DNA from: Cystobasidiopsis lactophilus
Taxonomy: Eukaryota > Basidiomycota > Agaricostilbomycetes > Agaricostilbales > Chionosphaeraceae
Direction of reading: 5' to 3'
NCBI GenBank assembly: GCA_001599975.1
Contig: BCIO01000006.1
Span: 1,049,587 to 1,113,586 of the forward strand
Length of the DNA stretch: 64,000 nt
The notes beneath the pieces were generated by a model. That model saw only the letters and a list, made by a program, of their open reading frames with translations. It was not told the DNA's origin and searched no databases. Position 1 is the first letter of the stretch; each line of letters begins with the position of its first letter. The translations under genes were made by a program, and so were the position numbers. Below are positions 23,097 to 32,769 of the stretch, piece by piece.

Positions 23097-24283
23097 TCAG
23101 TGCTTGGCCCCCATCTCCAATGGTCCTGTCCCGTCTCCATGTGCTGAGCCAGGCGTCTCTTGGACCGTGACGATTCCACTGAGGCTTTCTATTATTTTGC
23201 GAAGCTGGTGCTGTATTTGTGGAATCCATAGATGCGCGTTGAGAGTGTCGAGAGCTGGCAGACCGCGAGCTGTGGCCCCAGTCAGCTGAGTTCCCAAATT
23301 GTTCAGAGCCACTCTGACTCACAGTGACGGGTTGATTGGTTGACCCGGGAAATAGCGAGGTCCAGGCTTTCCAAGCGCTCCTGCAGCAAATTCAAGCTTG
23401 TGGCACTCTCATGAGCATAGAGCGAAACGTGTACCATCAGAAGCCCTAAAGCAGCTATCTGGCTGGCAATCTCTTCATCAAAAAAGCTTTGGAGCAACGC
23501 CTTGCCCTCTGCAGTCGATCCCACGCTCCGGTTGACTTGCGCCAATTCTGTGACAGGCTCGATTTCTTACCACAGACAAATTTTGCCAGAGGCAACTCAC
23601 GTTTCTCAAAGCTTTTGATGAGCCATTTCATCAGTGACCGGTCAAATGAGGCTGGAAGACATTCCTTGAGCACGCGCGGGTTGTTTGGAAACGAAAGCCT
23701 CACCCAAGTCTTCCCTTAATTTGATAGCGTATAACTCGAAAAGCGGTAGTACAGCCTCGTCTGCTTCCGTTCAGCTCCTTGTGACATCTATGCCCACCTG
23801 ATATTACTCACCCTGAAGGTCGTCGCCGGGTTCGACCGGAATGGCTTCGGCGCCGGTCTCTCTACGAATGAAGCCGTGCTCAACGCCGCCGTGGATATAG
23901 GCTTGACGATGCCCGTCGTAGTCGTCGCGTGGAAAGGCGCTTTCATCGGTAAGACCCGCCCAACGTAGCAACGTTTGTTGCATGCCGAAGGCATCATCGC
24001 TCATCTTGTTCCAAACCGCCTCATTACTACTGAGATTCATTCTGAGACCGCCCACGACGTCCTGGGCATGTTGATACTTGACACGAGGGGTGCGAACCAG
24101 AGCATACTTGAGCTGGCGACCAGCGAGCCTAATGAGTTGACTACTGCGAACAATACCGACTGCTTTGAGAGTGCGAGCTAAAGACTCAGCGGGTGAAACC
24201 TTCAAAACCTTGGCCACCCACGCCGCGGGTTGCCTAGCTGGCGTGTCCGATGAGATGCGATGTGCTTGTGCTTGGAAAGCCAT
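23097..24283 (-). CDS. Hypothetical protein, five exons
   Basis: The ATG at 24283 (MAFQAQAHRISSDTPARQP) opens a ~155-residue exon. Four more exons then join in phase through introns of about 50-70 nt: DEAVLPLFELYAIKLREDL, ASFDRSLMKWLIKSFEKR, a helical segment (LLQSFFDEEIASQIAALGLL, then LNLLQERLESLDLAISRVNQ), and a last exon ending TGA at 23097. No known domain is recognised. The middle looks all-alpha, and the first exon has a basic start that could be a mitochondrial presequence. The consistent phases over five exons make this a real gene, but no function is proposed. It is divergent from the TDA3-like gene, with a possible small gene between. Confidence 0.55.
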
Positions 24284-24325
24284 CGAGCCTAGCAAGGCTG
24301 GATCTGAGCAGAAGCGAGTAGGAAG

Positions 24326-24757
24326 CTAATGGTCGAATAGTACGGGGAGGGGAGTCCGCGGACAGAAGCCGGTGGCGGTGAGCGTCGAACGCCGTCTGTC
24401 AGCTTCCAGCTTCCAGCTGAATGCTGCCAGAGCTGAAGATTCGAGTGAAAAGTGTTCTGTCATCTCGGAAACGTCCGATACTGCCTTTGTGTAGTCCACA
24501 GCAGGCGAAAGGGCAACTTCAGCATTCAGAGCAGGTCTTGACGAAGGTCGCCGGTAGGCTGCCGAGGGAGCTCGCAGTGGCACTGTGACTGGCAGCCTCA
24601 ACCTCTCGAACCAGAGCTCTGTCGCGACATCTTCTAGATCATCTCCATTCAGCAGGTCAGCGACCACACAGACATTCAAGCATGAACCATCATTCAAGAG
24701 ACGCGAAGCAGGTGGCGAAACGAGCGCAAGAAGCGACTTTCTCACCCAAGACGCCAT
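24326..24757 (-). CDS. Possible small hypothetical protein
   Basis: An uninterrupted minus-strand frame starts at MASWVRKSLLALVSPPASRL and runs ~143 residues to a stop at 24326. The amphipathic basic start resembles a mitochondrial targeting peptide. The rest (CLNVCVVADLLNGDDLEDVA) has no family I know. The frame occupies the divergent gap between the hypothetical gene ending upstream and the FAD oxidoreductase starting at 24792, so it may equally be promoter sequence that is open by chance. Low confidence. Confidence 0.3.
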   Translation of the reverse strand: MASWVRKSLLALVSPPASRLLNDGSCLNVCVVADLLNGDDLEDVATELWFERLRLPVTVPLRAPSAAYRRPSSRPALNAEVALSPAVDYTKAVSDVSEMTEHFSLESSALAAFSWKLEADRRRSTLTATGFCPRTPLPVLFDH

Positions 24758-24791
24758 TGCACCCCTTCCGCTTCTGGTAAAAGGCGCTCGT

Positions 24792-26257
24792 ATGATGTCC
24801 GAAAGACATGTTGTTATTGCTGGGGGTGGCATTATCGGTGTCTGCGTGCGTCCTGCCGCTTGCTTTCGAGAATTTGGCCCTCGATGACGATGCCCATTTC
24901 AGACCGCCTGGTGCCTGCTTAACCACCCTTCCAAGCCTGTTGTGACTTTAATCGAGCCGGTCGAGATTGCTGCGGCCGCCAGCGGCAAAGCGGGTGGACT
25001 TCTTGCCCTGGATTGGCATGGCACGGAGACGGCTTCGCTGGCGGCGCTGTCCTACCAGATGCACAAGGATCTGGCGAAGCAAGTCGGCGTTGAAAAGTGG
25101 CAATATCGAGCTGTGGACACGCTGAGCGTTATCCTGGACGACTCTACCAAGCGCAGCAAGCCGGTGCCCGGCTTGGACTGGATCAATAGCAAGGCAGTGG
25201 CGCGCTCGTCCAAGATGGGCTCTACATCAACTGTGCGGTCCTCTCTCTTCTAATCTTTTGTCTATAATCACTGACAGGAAGGAGTGGAATGTGCGCAGAC
25301 GGCCCAAGTTCACCCGAAGCTGTTCACCCAAGAGCTGGCGAGAATGTCGGAAGCGAAGGGCCTCAAAGTCGTCAAAGGCTCACTGAGCAGCGTTCAGCTC
25401 GTAACGGGTGACAAAGTGCAGTCGGTATCCGTGGAGGCAGCGGATGGGTCGACGAGCGATCTTGCCTGCACGGATCTGGTGCTCGCTTGCGGCCCTTGGA
25501 CGGGGCAAGTGGCTAAGGCCGCTTTGCCCTCCTCCATCAGCCGCAAAGTCCAAGTGTCTGGTTATCGGGCTCATTCTGTTGGTCTTGCTTTCCAGTCCTG
25601 TGGAAGGTTGGGACTGACGAGAGAGGTTGCGCTGGCAGATTGTTGTCAAAGCCTCGAAGCCGCTCTCTGCCCATGCTCTGTTCACGAACATGCGCGTCAA
25701 GGACAAGGCTTATCATCCAGAACTGTAGGATGGGTCCGCCCTTGAAGATGCTCCATTCTTAGTCTATTTCTGGTTCCACAGATATTGTCGCCCGGACGAC
25801 ACGGCTTACGTTTGTGGCGCCATGGCTTCTGAAGATGCGCCGCTACCACCCTCAGCTGCAGACGTCACACTGCACCGGGAAGCGCTGGACGAACTCAAGG
25901 AGCACGCCGCCTTCATCTCCCCTGACCGGCTGGGAGCTGACTCCAAGGTGGTCGCTGAGCAAGCATGCTACCTACCCAGCGCTAGCACTGGTCTGCCTTT
26001 GATCGGCAAGGTGTCTGGCTCAGTATACGTAAGGCGCTCTCCTTGGTATTGCCGCCGCGCGATCTCATTTGAGCGATCTCGACGCAGGTGGCGTCTGGGC
26101 ACACCTGCTGGGGCATTTGCAACTCTTTGGGCACAGGCGAGTCGTTCTCATTATGGGGTTCAAATCCTCGACTCACTTTCCAGCAGGCCAGGTCATGTCA
26201 GAGATCATCTTGGATGGGCGGGCGACCTCGGCTGAGGTGGACGAGCTGGCGCCTTGA
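24792..26257 (+). CDS. FAD-dependent oxidoreductase, TDA3-like
   Basis: The ATG at 24792 gives an N-terminal Rossmann dinucleotide motif VVIAGGGIIGV. The next exon begins TAWCLLNHPSKPVVTLIE and contains ASGKAGGLLALDWHGTETAS. That string and WQYRAVDT are characteristic of the DAO-type FAD proteins related to yeast Tda3. Later exons hold LACTDLVLACGPWTG, then a C-terminal stretch SGHTCWGICNSLGTGQVMSE with FAD-binding character, ending TGA at 26257. One intron (26137-26186) starts with gc rather than gt (gcgagt...cagcag). Family knowledge: Tda3 acts in late-endosome trafficking, and its oxidase substrate is unsettled. The next gene starts only 130 bases downstream. Confidence 0.8.
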
Positions 26258-26387
26258 GCAGTTGTGCATCACTGTAGATTATTAATCATAGACCATGTAC
26301 CAGTTGCAAACCGCGCGCGCGCCCGAAGCCCGCCACAGGTCTGCCATCGATTTGTTGACCGCCTTCGTCCACCCAGCCAGAAAAATC

Positions 26388-27236
26388 ATGCGGCTCCGGT
26401 CTGTTGGCCCTTTGCTGAACCTGAGCCGGTCTGGCCAGTCTGTGCGGTATGCATCGGACAAGGCGGGCAGCAGCGAGGTGCCCGTCTCGACTGAGCAGTC
26501 GAACAAGAGTCTGGGCAAAGTGCGAGGGGACGATGAGGTCGTCGCTGCCGGTGAGCTGGCCTTGCCTTACAGACAGCGTGCTGTTCGAGAGTCTGAGTCG
26601 CCTCACAGGCCCCGTGTCCGGCGCTCCCACCGAGCTCATGATCCGCCCCGTCCGCATTTACCAGCCGGCGCCGGCCACGACCCAGTCGGCCAAAGCGACC
26701 AGCCACCACTGGCGGCTCGACTGGGACATCCTCCCCAGCGCCGGGCGATGGGAGAACAGGCTCATGGGCTGGGCGTCGAGCGGAGGTGCGTCGAGCTGCC
26801 CAACTCACCATCTTCGAAACCGAGGCTGATGTGATGCCCTGGCGCTTGACACGCAGATTACATGCAAGGCAAGTGCCGGCAACTCGTGCATCAGTAGACC
26901 CTCATTCTGATGGGCTGGGGTTGTGCTCTTGCAGCTACTAAGGTCCAGTTCAAGACCAAGGACTCGGCCATTCACTTCTGCGAAAAGCAAGGCTGGCCCG
27001 TAGGTCTCGCTTCCTCTTCAGCTCTCGTTCTTTCGGGTGCTGAGGTTCTTGGCGGGGATTACAGTACTTCATCCAAGAGCCCCAAGTAGCGGAGTTTGTG
27101 CCAAAGTCCTACTCGAAGTGAGGCAGCCTTCCACTCTACTTCTCCTAGCTTTCGCTGAAGTCAAGCGGCTTCGTCCCCATCTCACAGCAACTACCTCTAC
27201 AGCGCCGGCAAGCTACGCAACGTGCACACCAAGTAG
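26388..27236 (+). CDS. Complex I subunit NDUFS4 (18 kDa)
   Basis: The ATG at 26388 begins a typical mitochondrial presequence (MRLRSVGPLLNLSRSGQSVR). The conserved core follows: PVSGAPTELMIRPVRIYQPA, HWRLDWDILPSAGRWENRLM, GWASS, DYMQ, TKVQFKTKDSAIHFCEKQGW, then YFIQEPQ and PKSYS. The end is AGKLRNVHTK with TAG at 27234-27236. This order is diagnostic for NDUFS4/NUYM, an accessory subunit of NADH:ubiquinone oxidoreductase in the mitochondrial inner membrane. There are five or more exons, and one intron at 26879-26934 uses a gc donor. The junction near 26551-26572 would need a 22-nt intron (gtgagc...cttacag) to keep frame, and the true structure there is uncertain. The gene implies that the organism retains complex I. 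Confidence 0.93.
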
Positions 27237-27499
27237 ACGGGGGGTCGTTTGTGCTCAGGGCCTTGTACATATATTGTCAGTCGCGGCGGCTCACAGGGCG
27301 CCATCCGGTCCACCGGGAATCTCATAGCTTGCCTCGCTGTCACCTTCATGCGACTTATCGCGACACAAGCGAGCAATCGTGAGAGTAAATAGAAGACCGG
27401 ATTTGGGCGATTGGCATTTTCGACAAACAGGAAACCCTCTTTAGCTCTTGCTGGTCCAATATAGCCCCCAAATCACCCAGTAACAGGCGCCACTGTGAA

Positions 27500-28126
27500 T
27501 CAGTGAACGTTGTTCTTCGCATGCTGTTGAAACGATGAAACGCATGAGCACAAAACCGAGCCTGTTCGGAAAGACACCTAGCGTACCTTCAAGTGGTTTT
27601 GGTCTGCATAAACGGCCGTCAGTTGCCGCCCAATCAAATAATCAGAGCCACAATAACGCACAGTCAAAGGTGTAACCAATGAGGAACAGAACCGCGATGG
27701 CGTGGACCTGTGCCATGCGCGGAGCAGAGTTAGATCATCATGCTTGACCTGAAAGGAATCCCGCGAGCCAACGCACGATCGGAGCACCACTGGCATCCTT
27801 CTGGCCGAAGTACTTTTGCTTGTACCAGGTAATCGGGTTGGCCGACAGACCGGATGGGCGAGCGGCGGGTCCTTTAGGAAGCTGTTCACCCCATGGTCCA
27901 CTGTCAGCCCTGGCCTCCCCCGGCTGCCTAGGAGCTCGTGCGAACCTTGGAGTAGAAGTCGACGACGCGGACCATGCGCTGGGCGGTCTGAGCCTGGCCC
28001 AGAGCCGAAGCCGAGGCGATTTTTGGTGGAACCAGCGCCCTCAAACTTTTAGAAGCCACAGCCGCAACCGGCGCTCCGTTGAGCCTGGTCCTCGCATCTC
28101 TTGGGCAGACTGAGCACTCACGCCAT
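27500..28126 (-). CDS. Mitochondrial ATP synthase subunit f (Atp17)
   Basis: Pieced together from six exons, the protein has 98 residues: ALVPPKIASASALGQAQTAQ, RMVRVVDFYSKLPKGPAARP, SANPITWYKQKYFGQKDASG, the single span VHAIAVLFLIGYTFDY, and the end HLKHAKNNVH. The match to yeast Atp17 (NVVHFYKSLPQGP, ARYKAKYF, GYSMEYYFHL) is clear from memory. The first coding exon is only ATGGC (28122-28126), followed by a 76-nt intron. Stop at 27500-27502. Subunit f is a membrane-sector component of the F1Fo ATP synthase and helps its dimerisation. Because every exon is short, no long reading frame marks this gene. Confidence 0.88.
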
Positions 28127-28431
28127 GTTCAAAGCTAGCAAAAGGACTGGGCTGCGGAGGGAAGAGCCCTGTTTTGCCGCCGCCGACTTGGAGCTCAGAT
28201 TCCCGCAGTCACCAGTGGTGCAAAAAATTAAGACCTCGAAATCGCCCAGCGACTCGCTACAGAGTGAATATATAGTCCCTTGATTCATCGTGTCATCCCC
28301 GCATTTGATCCCACAACGTGAAGAGAAGTTTGCACAAGAAGGCGTCCTCCGGGTGCGTGCCGATTGCCAGATACCGTACAAGAGGGTCGGAAGCCGGCCA
28401 CACGTTCAAACAACAGGCCTAGGACGGTATT

Positions 28432-28972
28432 TCAGAAGTCAGTGCGACTGCCTGCGCGGAGAGAGGGACAGGAAAGAGAGACAGACTTGTCGAACGTGAG
28501 GTCGAGCAACGCGATGAGCCGACAGATGTCTTCTAGGATATCGCGGGTGGCACTGTCCCTTTCCTGTGTGCGAAAAGATCCATAAGTCTGAGCTAAGAGG
28601 CTCAGTCAAAAATGGAGGTGGACGCACTCGAGGAGGGGACGACGAGCTCTCCAACTCAACCAGCTTGCCCAGCACCCCTTTCAGGCCCGACTCGAAGGAT
28701 GGGTGAAGGAAACGGAGCCCTTGAACGTCTTTTGGGCTGATGTTGAAGCTCTGGATGCGGTCGAACAGACAAGCGAGCAGAGAGAGCACAATAGGTGAAA
28801 GCTCGCTTTTGACCTCTGGCGACTCCGGCTCCAGCGGTTCTCGATAAACAGAAGGTGATGCAGTGCGTGGACGCGATCCTAGGGAGAGGCTTCGCTTGAG
28901 GGATCGGATGCGAGAGACCGCCGCTGACCGGAGCGGCAGACTGGGAGATGACGACGTTGCCTCCTTGTACAT
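28432..28972 (-). CDS. Hypothetical protein
   Basis: The ATG at 28972 (MYKEATSSSPSLPLRSAAVS) starts a Ser/Arg-rich N-terminus followed by predicted helices (SPIVLSLLACLFDRIQSFNI, FESGLKGVLGKLVELE). An intron beginning gtgcgt after SPPR joins in phase to ERDSATRDILEDICRLIALL and DLTFDK. The frame then runs to a TGA at 28432, with the last ~20 residues uncertain. No domain is recognised, and a helical, probably soluble protein is all that can be said. It is divergent from the RRM protein gene, with ~610 bases between. Confidence 0.45.
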
Positions 28973-29582
28973 GGTCGATACGGGAAAAGGGCTGCCAGAA
29001 GTCAAAGAGACTGGCCGACTCGGTACGAAGAACAGTCGAACGGACACCGCACGCGGAACACCAAGACCCGCGGCCGTCAGTGTCGAGTCGAGGCGAGGTT
29101 GGGGTCAAGACAGAAGCTTTTCTATTTGCCAGGTGACCCGAGGACGCGAGAAGCACTCTCAAGCTCTCATCAGGTGCTTTCTCTATCCAGCAGAATGAGA
29201 GGGAAGGCAGTCCGAGTCTGACAGAAGAAGGAGAGGCGGCCTCGTTTCACAGCCATCCCGAGGCCACTGGCCAAGGTTCGACGAGAAACCAGCCAACAGA
29301 GATTTGTGAGCATGCACATGAGCAATTCAGGCAGCAAAACTCGGGACCGCCGTCGCCGTCGAGATCAAGAGCAGAATTTCACTCTTCGACCGCCCCGTCC
29401 ACCCGCTCTAACGCTTTTGGTATCGGATAATTTTGGGAACGTATCGTTGCTTGTATTTGCGCGGAAGAAATGGGGACCACCTTTGGTCCTAAGTCAGTCG
29501 CCACCTAGGCTCAGCCTGCGCGTGAAATGGATCTCCTCCCGACGACCGAGCTCTACGTTCCAACCCTTGACAGAATGGCCCA
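28973..29582. other. Divergent intergenic region
   Basis: About 610 bases separate the divergent starts of a hypothetical gene (minus) and the NOL8-like gene (plus). Open frames present in several phases have no gene-like composition. It should contain both promoters. No clear TATA box or repeat was seen. Confidence 0.4.
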
Positions 29583-31409
29583 ATGACCGAAACAAAGCTC
29601 TATAGACTTCATATCAAAGGGTTTCCCAGCACCATCCAGCAGCAACAGCTCGCCTCGAAATTTTCGTCGTTTGGCGAAGTGCAGCGAATCGACAAGCTAA
29701 ACGAGCTTGACGGGAACGGCCAGCCTCTCAAGTTTGCTTTCGTTGATATTAAGACGGACAAAGCCCGGATCACGAAGCGTGAGCCCGATCTCTCGCCTCA
29801 ATTCAAGGCCAAAGTTCATGTTTGGGCGACTTCAGTCCAAAATCTGCTCTCCGGCTCTACCTGGCAAGGCTCGACGTTGAAGATCTCAGAATCAAAGCCG
29901 GACTACACAGAAAGGTAAGCAAATGGCAGGAGTCTGGCGCAAGACGTCAGCGCTGAAGGCAATTCCCTGCAGAATGGCCGCAGAAAAGGCCAAGGCGGAG
30001 GAAGGGCGCAAGAAGAAGTCGTCCAAGACCAAGTCAAATGGCTCAGAGCAGGTATTGACGAAAGAAAAGGCGGCCAAGGCTAAGGTGAGGCTTGGGTCTG
30101 CCAGTGCCACTTCGCTGGGCTCACCGTCCAACAGGGCTGGAAGACGCCAAAGGACACCCAAGAGCCTATCCACCCAATCGTCACCAGACCTACCCACCCT
30201 CTTCCGCCGAAGGCCTCCTCCAAACGGCCCAAGGCGACTGAGCCACCGACGCGAGCCAAGCGGGTTAAGATTGATCCGTCCGAATGGCAGCGCTCTCATA
30301 AGACCTCCTTCGAGGCAGCTCCCGTATCAGCGCCATCCTCAAATCGCTCCAAATTTCAACCAGTCGAGACTCAAGAGGCGAGCAGCTCATCCAGTTCTAG
30401 CAAAGAGGAGAGCGAGAGCGAAGACGGTTCAAATCATATCAACGGATTGGGCGGGCCTCATCCAACGCAAGAGTCGCCAGAAGAAGCAGAAAGTAGCGAT
30501 GACGAGCTGGACGACGACGAAGTTGAAGAGCTCACGCAGTCCTTGGACCCGGTTGCGCTGGCTTCGGAACGCGCCGCCCAACTTTCCATCATGCAGCATA
30601 TTCTCGGCAAAGCACCTACAACATCCACACCGGTTGAGAAGACAAAACCGACAGACTCAAAGTCGTCGCCAGTGGCAAGCGAATCTGAGGATGATGAAGC
30701 GGCCGCCCCGGCCCCGACATCGCAGCGCAAAGCGATCAACCTACCACCAGAGCAAACCTCCGCCGCGCCGAAATGGAAACCAGTCGAGCGCTTTGTTCCT
30801 CCTTCGGCAGCGGATGCAGCCGTCAAAGTGAACAGCTTGAAGGACATGTTCAAGCCGCAAGAGGCTCAATGTATGTCTCCCGTTTGAAAGCTTGCCTAGC
30901 TCTCCCGTTCTCAATTTTCCCTCAGCTTTCTCGTTCACTGATGCCCTGGGTGATTTCGAGCTGGACGAGGAAGAATTCGCCGAGCCGGAAGTGCAGCATC
31001 GACCTCAGCCCTCGACTTCTTACAAGGCGCCTGCGCAACGACCAGCACCTGCTGCTCAAACGTCTGGCATGTCGTTTGACCCAGAGGCGACGCTGTTCTT
31101 CCCTTTCATCGCCGACGACCCAGACGACGAAGTGCAAAAGTCGCTCAACCTCACGGCGGAACAAAAGGCCAAGCTGGAAGCTCGCAGCTGGACCTCTGGG
31201 ACTGGACAGCGGTTTCGTCGGCTTGGTACTCTGTAAGCACTCTGTTACCTTTGCACATGTGCAGAACTTAAAGTCGTGCTCGCAGGGAAGAGATTCAGGC
31301 GACGCATGACGAACGGAAGGGGAGGTTGACGGAGCAGGTGAAAAAGCGGCACAGGGAGGCATTGCGGAAGATCAAGAGGAGTGGAGGAGGGCACGCAGCT
31401 GCATCTTGA
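29583..31409 (+). CDS. Nucleolar RRM protein, Nop8/NOL8-like
   Basis: The ATG at 29583 starts an N-terminal RRM: KLYRLHIKGFPSTIQQQQL is RNP2-like, and LKFAFVDIKTDKA is RNP1-like but degenerate. A basic Lys/Ala-rich linker follows, then a long acidic and Ser-rich region with TRAKRVKIDPSEWQRS and DPVALASERAAQLSIMQHI. The C-terminal block FSFTDALGDFELDEEEF plus ATLFFPFIADDPDD matches the NOL8/Nop8 tail. The end is a basic helix (KKRHREALRKIKRS) with stop at 31409. Known role: 60S ribosomal subunit assembly in the nucleolus. There are four or five exons, with introns at ~29915-29972, ~30085-30133, ~30871-30926 and ~31233-31286. Name moderately sure; RRM and layout firm. Confidence 0.65.
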
Positions 31410-31683
31410 GCCACTGTTTGCTGCAACCACTTTGAGCCAGCGATCTCGTGACCTGCAGCTCAGAATCCGGCTCGCGAGTCGAAATGTTGCTGTCGCCGAC
31501 CATCTTCGTTTGCCTCAAGATTGGACCATGCAGCGTTAAGGGACCAGAGCGCAGGAGAGGCAAGAGACTGAGCCCCGCGCAACCCGTCCACCTCTACAAA
31601 GCCTTTTCGACCGACTTTTCCTTTCCGGCGCACTTTCCGACCGCTGTCATCACGAAAACGCTCGCTTTCCTGGGAAGCTCGCC

Positions 31684-32599
31684 ATGTTCTTCATTGTGAG
31701 AGGGCTTGTCAACCTCTGGCGAGCATCGCGCTGACCATAGTCTTGTCGAACCTCACAGAAAGGGCTCAAACACACCATCAACCTGCACCCGTCCTACTTT
31801 GGGCCGTCGACGCAACCTTACCTCCAGAGCAAGCTGTACGCGGATGTGGAAGGGACGTGCAGTGGAAAGCATGGCTACGTGGTCACGGTCTTGAGTATTA
31901 ACGACGTTGGGAACGGGGCGATACAACCGGGGACAGGCGTGCGTTTTTTTGTTCCCCTTCTTCCTCCTACCAAGGGCCTGGATTGGAGCTCATTTCTCGA
32001 CCTGGTTGGGTCTTGGCGCATTGCAGATGGCCGAGTTTCAAGTCCAGTACTCAGCCATCGTCTTCAAGCCCTTCAAGGGTGAGGTGCTGGAGGGCGTGGT
32101 TTCCAACGTCAACAAGGTGCGTGATGGCCCCAACCTACCATCAGAGCAGTCTGATATAAAGATCCTCGACCCACAGATGGGTTTCTTCGCTCAAGTGGGA
32201 CCTCTACAAGTCTTCACCTCAACACATGTGAGTGGTGCTCGCTCTTAGACCGACTGGTCTGATATCGAAAGTTGGACTCACAGTTAATACCTTCCGACAT
32301 GAAATTTGACCCGGACGCGAACCCGCCGCGGTTTGCGAGCGGCGAGCGCGGGGAGGAGGACAACATCATCGAAAAGGGCTCCAAGGTCCGGCTAAAACTG
32401 GTCGGCACCCGCGTGGACGCCACTGAGATCTTTGCGATAGGTGGGTGCTGATTCGACTTCGCGTTGACGAAAGTGAGCAGAAGTTGTGCATCCACAGGAA
32501 CCATCAAGGAAGACTTTTTGGGTGAGTAGGCGGCTTTCCCTCAGCAGAATGCCTGCTCACTTGCCGGTCAAACTCACAGGCGCCGTCGCCGACCTCTGA
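31684..32599 (+). CDS. RNA polymerase II subunit RPB7
   Basis: Seven exons (31684-31695, 31759-31938, 32027-32116, 32177-32227, 32284-32440, 32498-32521, 32580-32599) give 177 residues. [20 protein letters not shown] is the hallmark start, and [40 protein letters not shown] and [12 protein letters not shown] complete the RNP and OB domains. The length is close to yeast Rpb7 (171). With Rpb4 it forms the stalk of polymerase II that binds emerging RNA. The first coding exon is only 12 nt (MFFI), and the last two are 24 and 20 nt. Context is unrelated housekeeping genes. Confidence 0.96.
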
Positions 32600-32769
32600 C
32601 CCATCGTTCTGCTGTGCATAGAAAGCTGGGAGGGGCCATTTTCGGGTGCAATCAGAACCACAAGCCTGCCCAGCAGGTTGTTTTGATTTCCACAGAGGGA
32701 CTTCTTGCTCCTTCTCTCCCCCAGCTCCGCCTCTGTTTCCCTGTTTAGACCATGCTATAGTCGCCCGTG

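Noticed and set aside
26152-26176. tRNA T-loop-like ggttcaaatcc
   Set aside because: It lies in an intron of the FAD oxidoreductase. No matching D-arm (A box), anticodon arm or acceptor pairing is found upstream.
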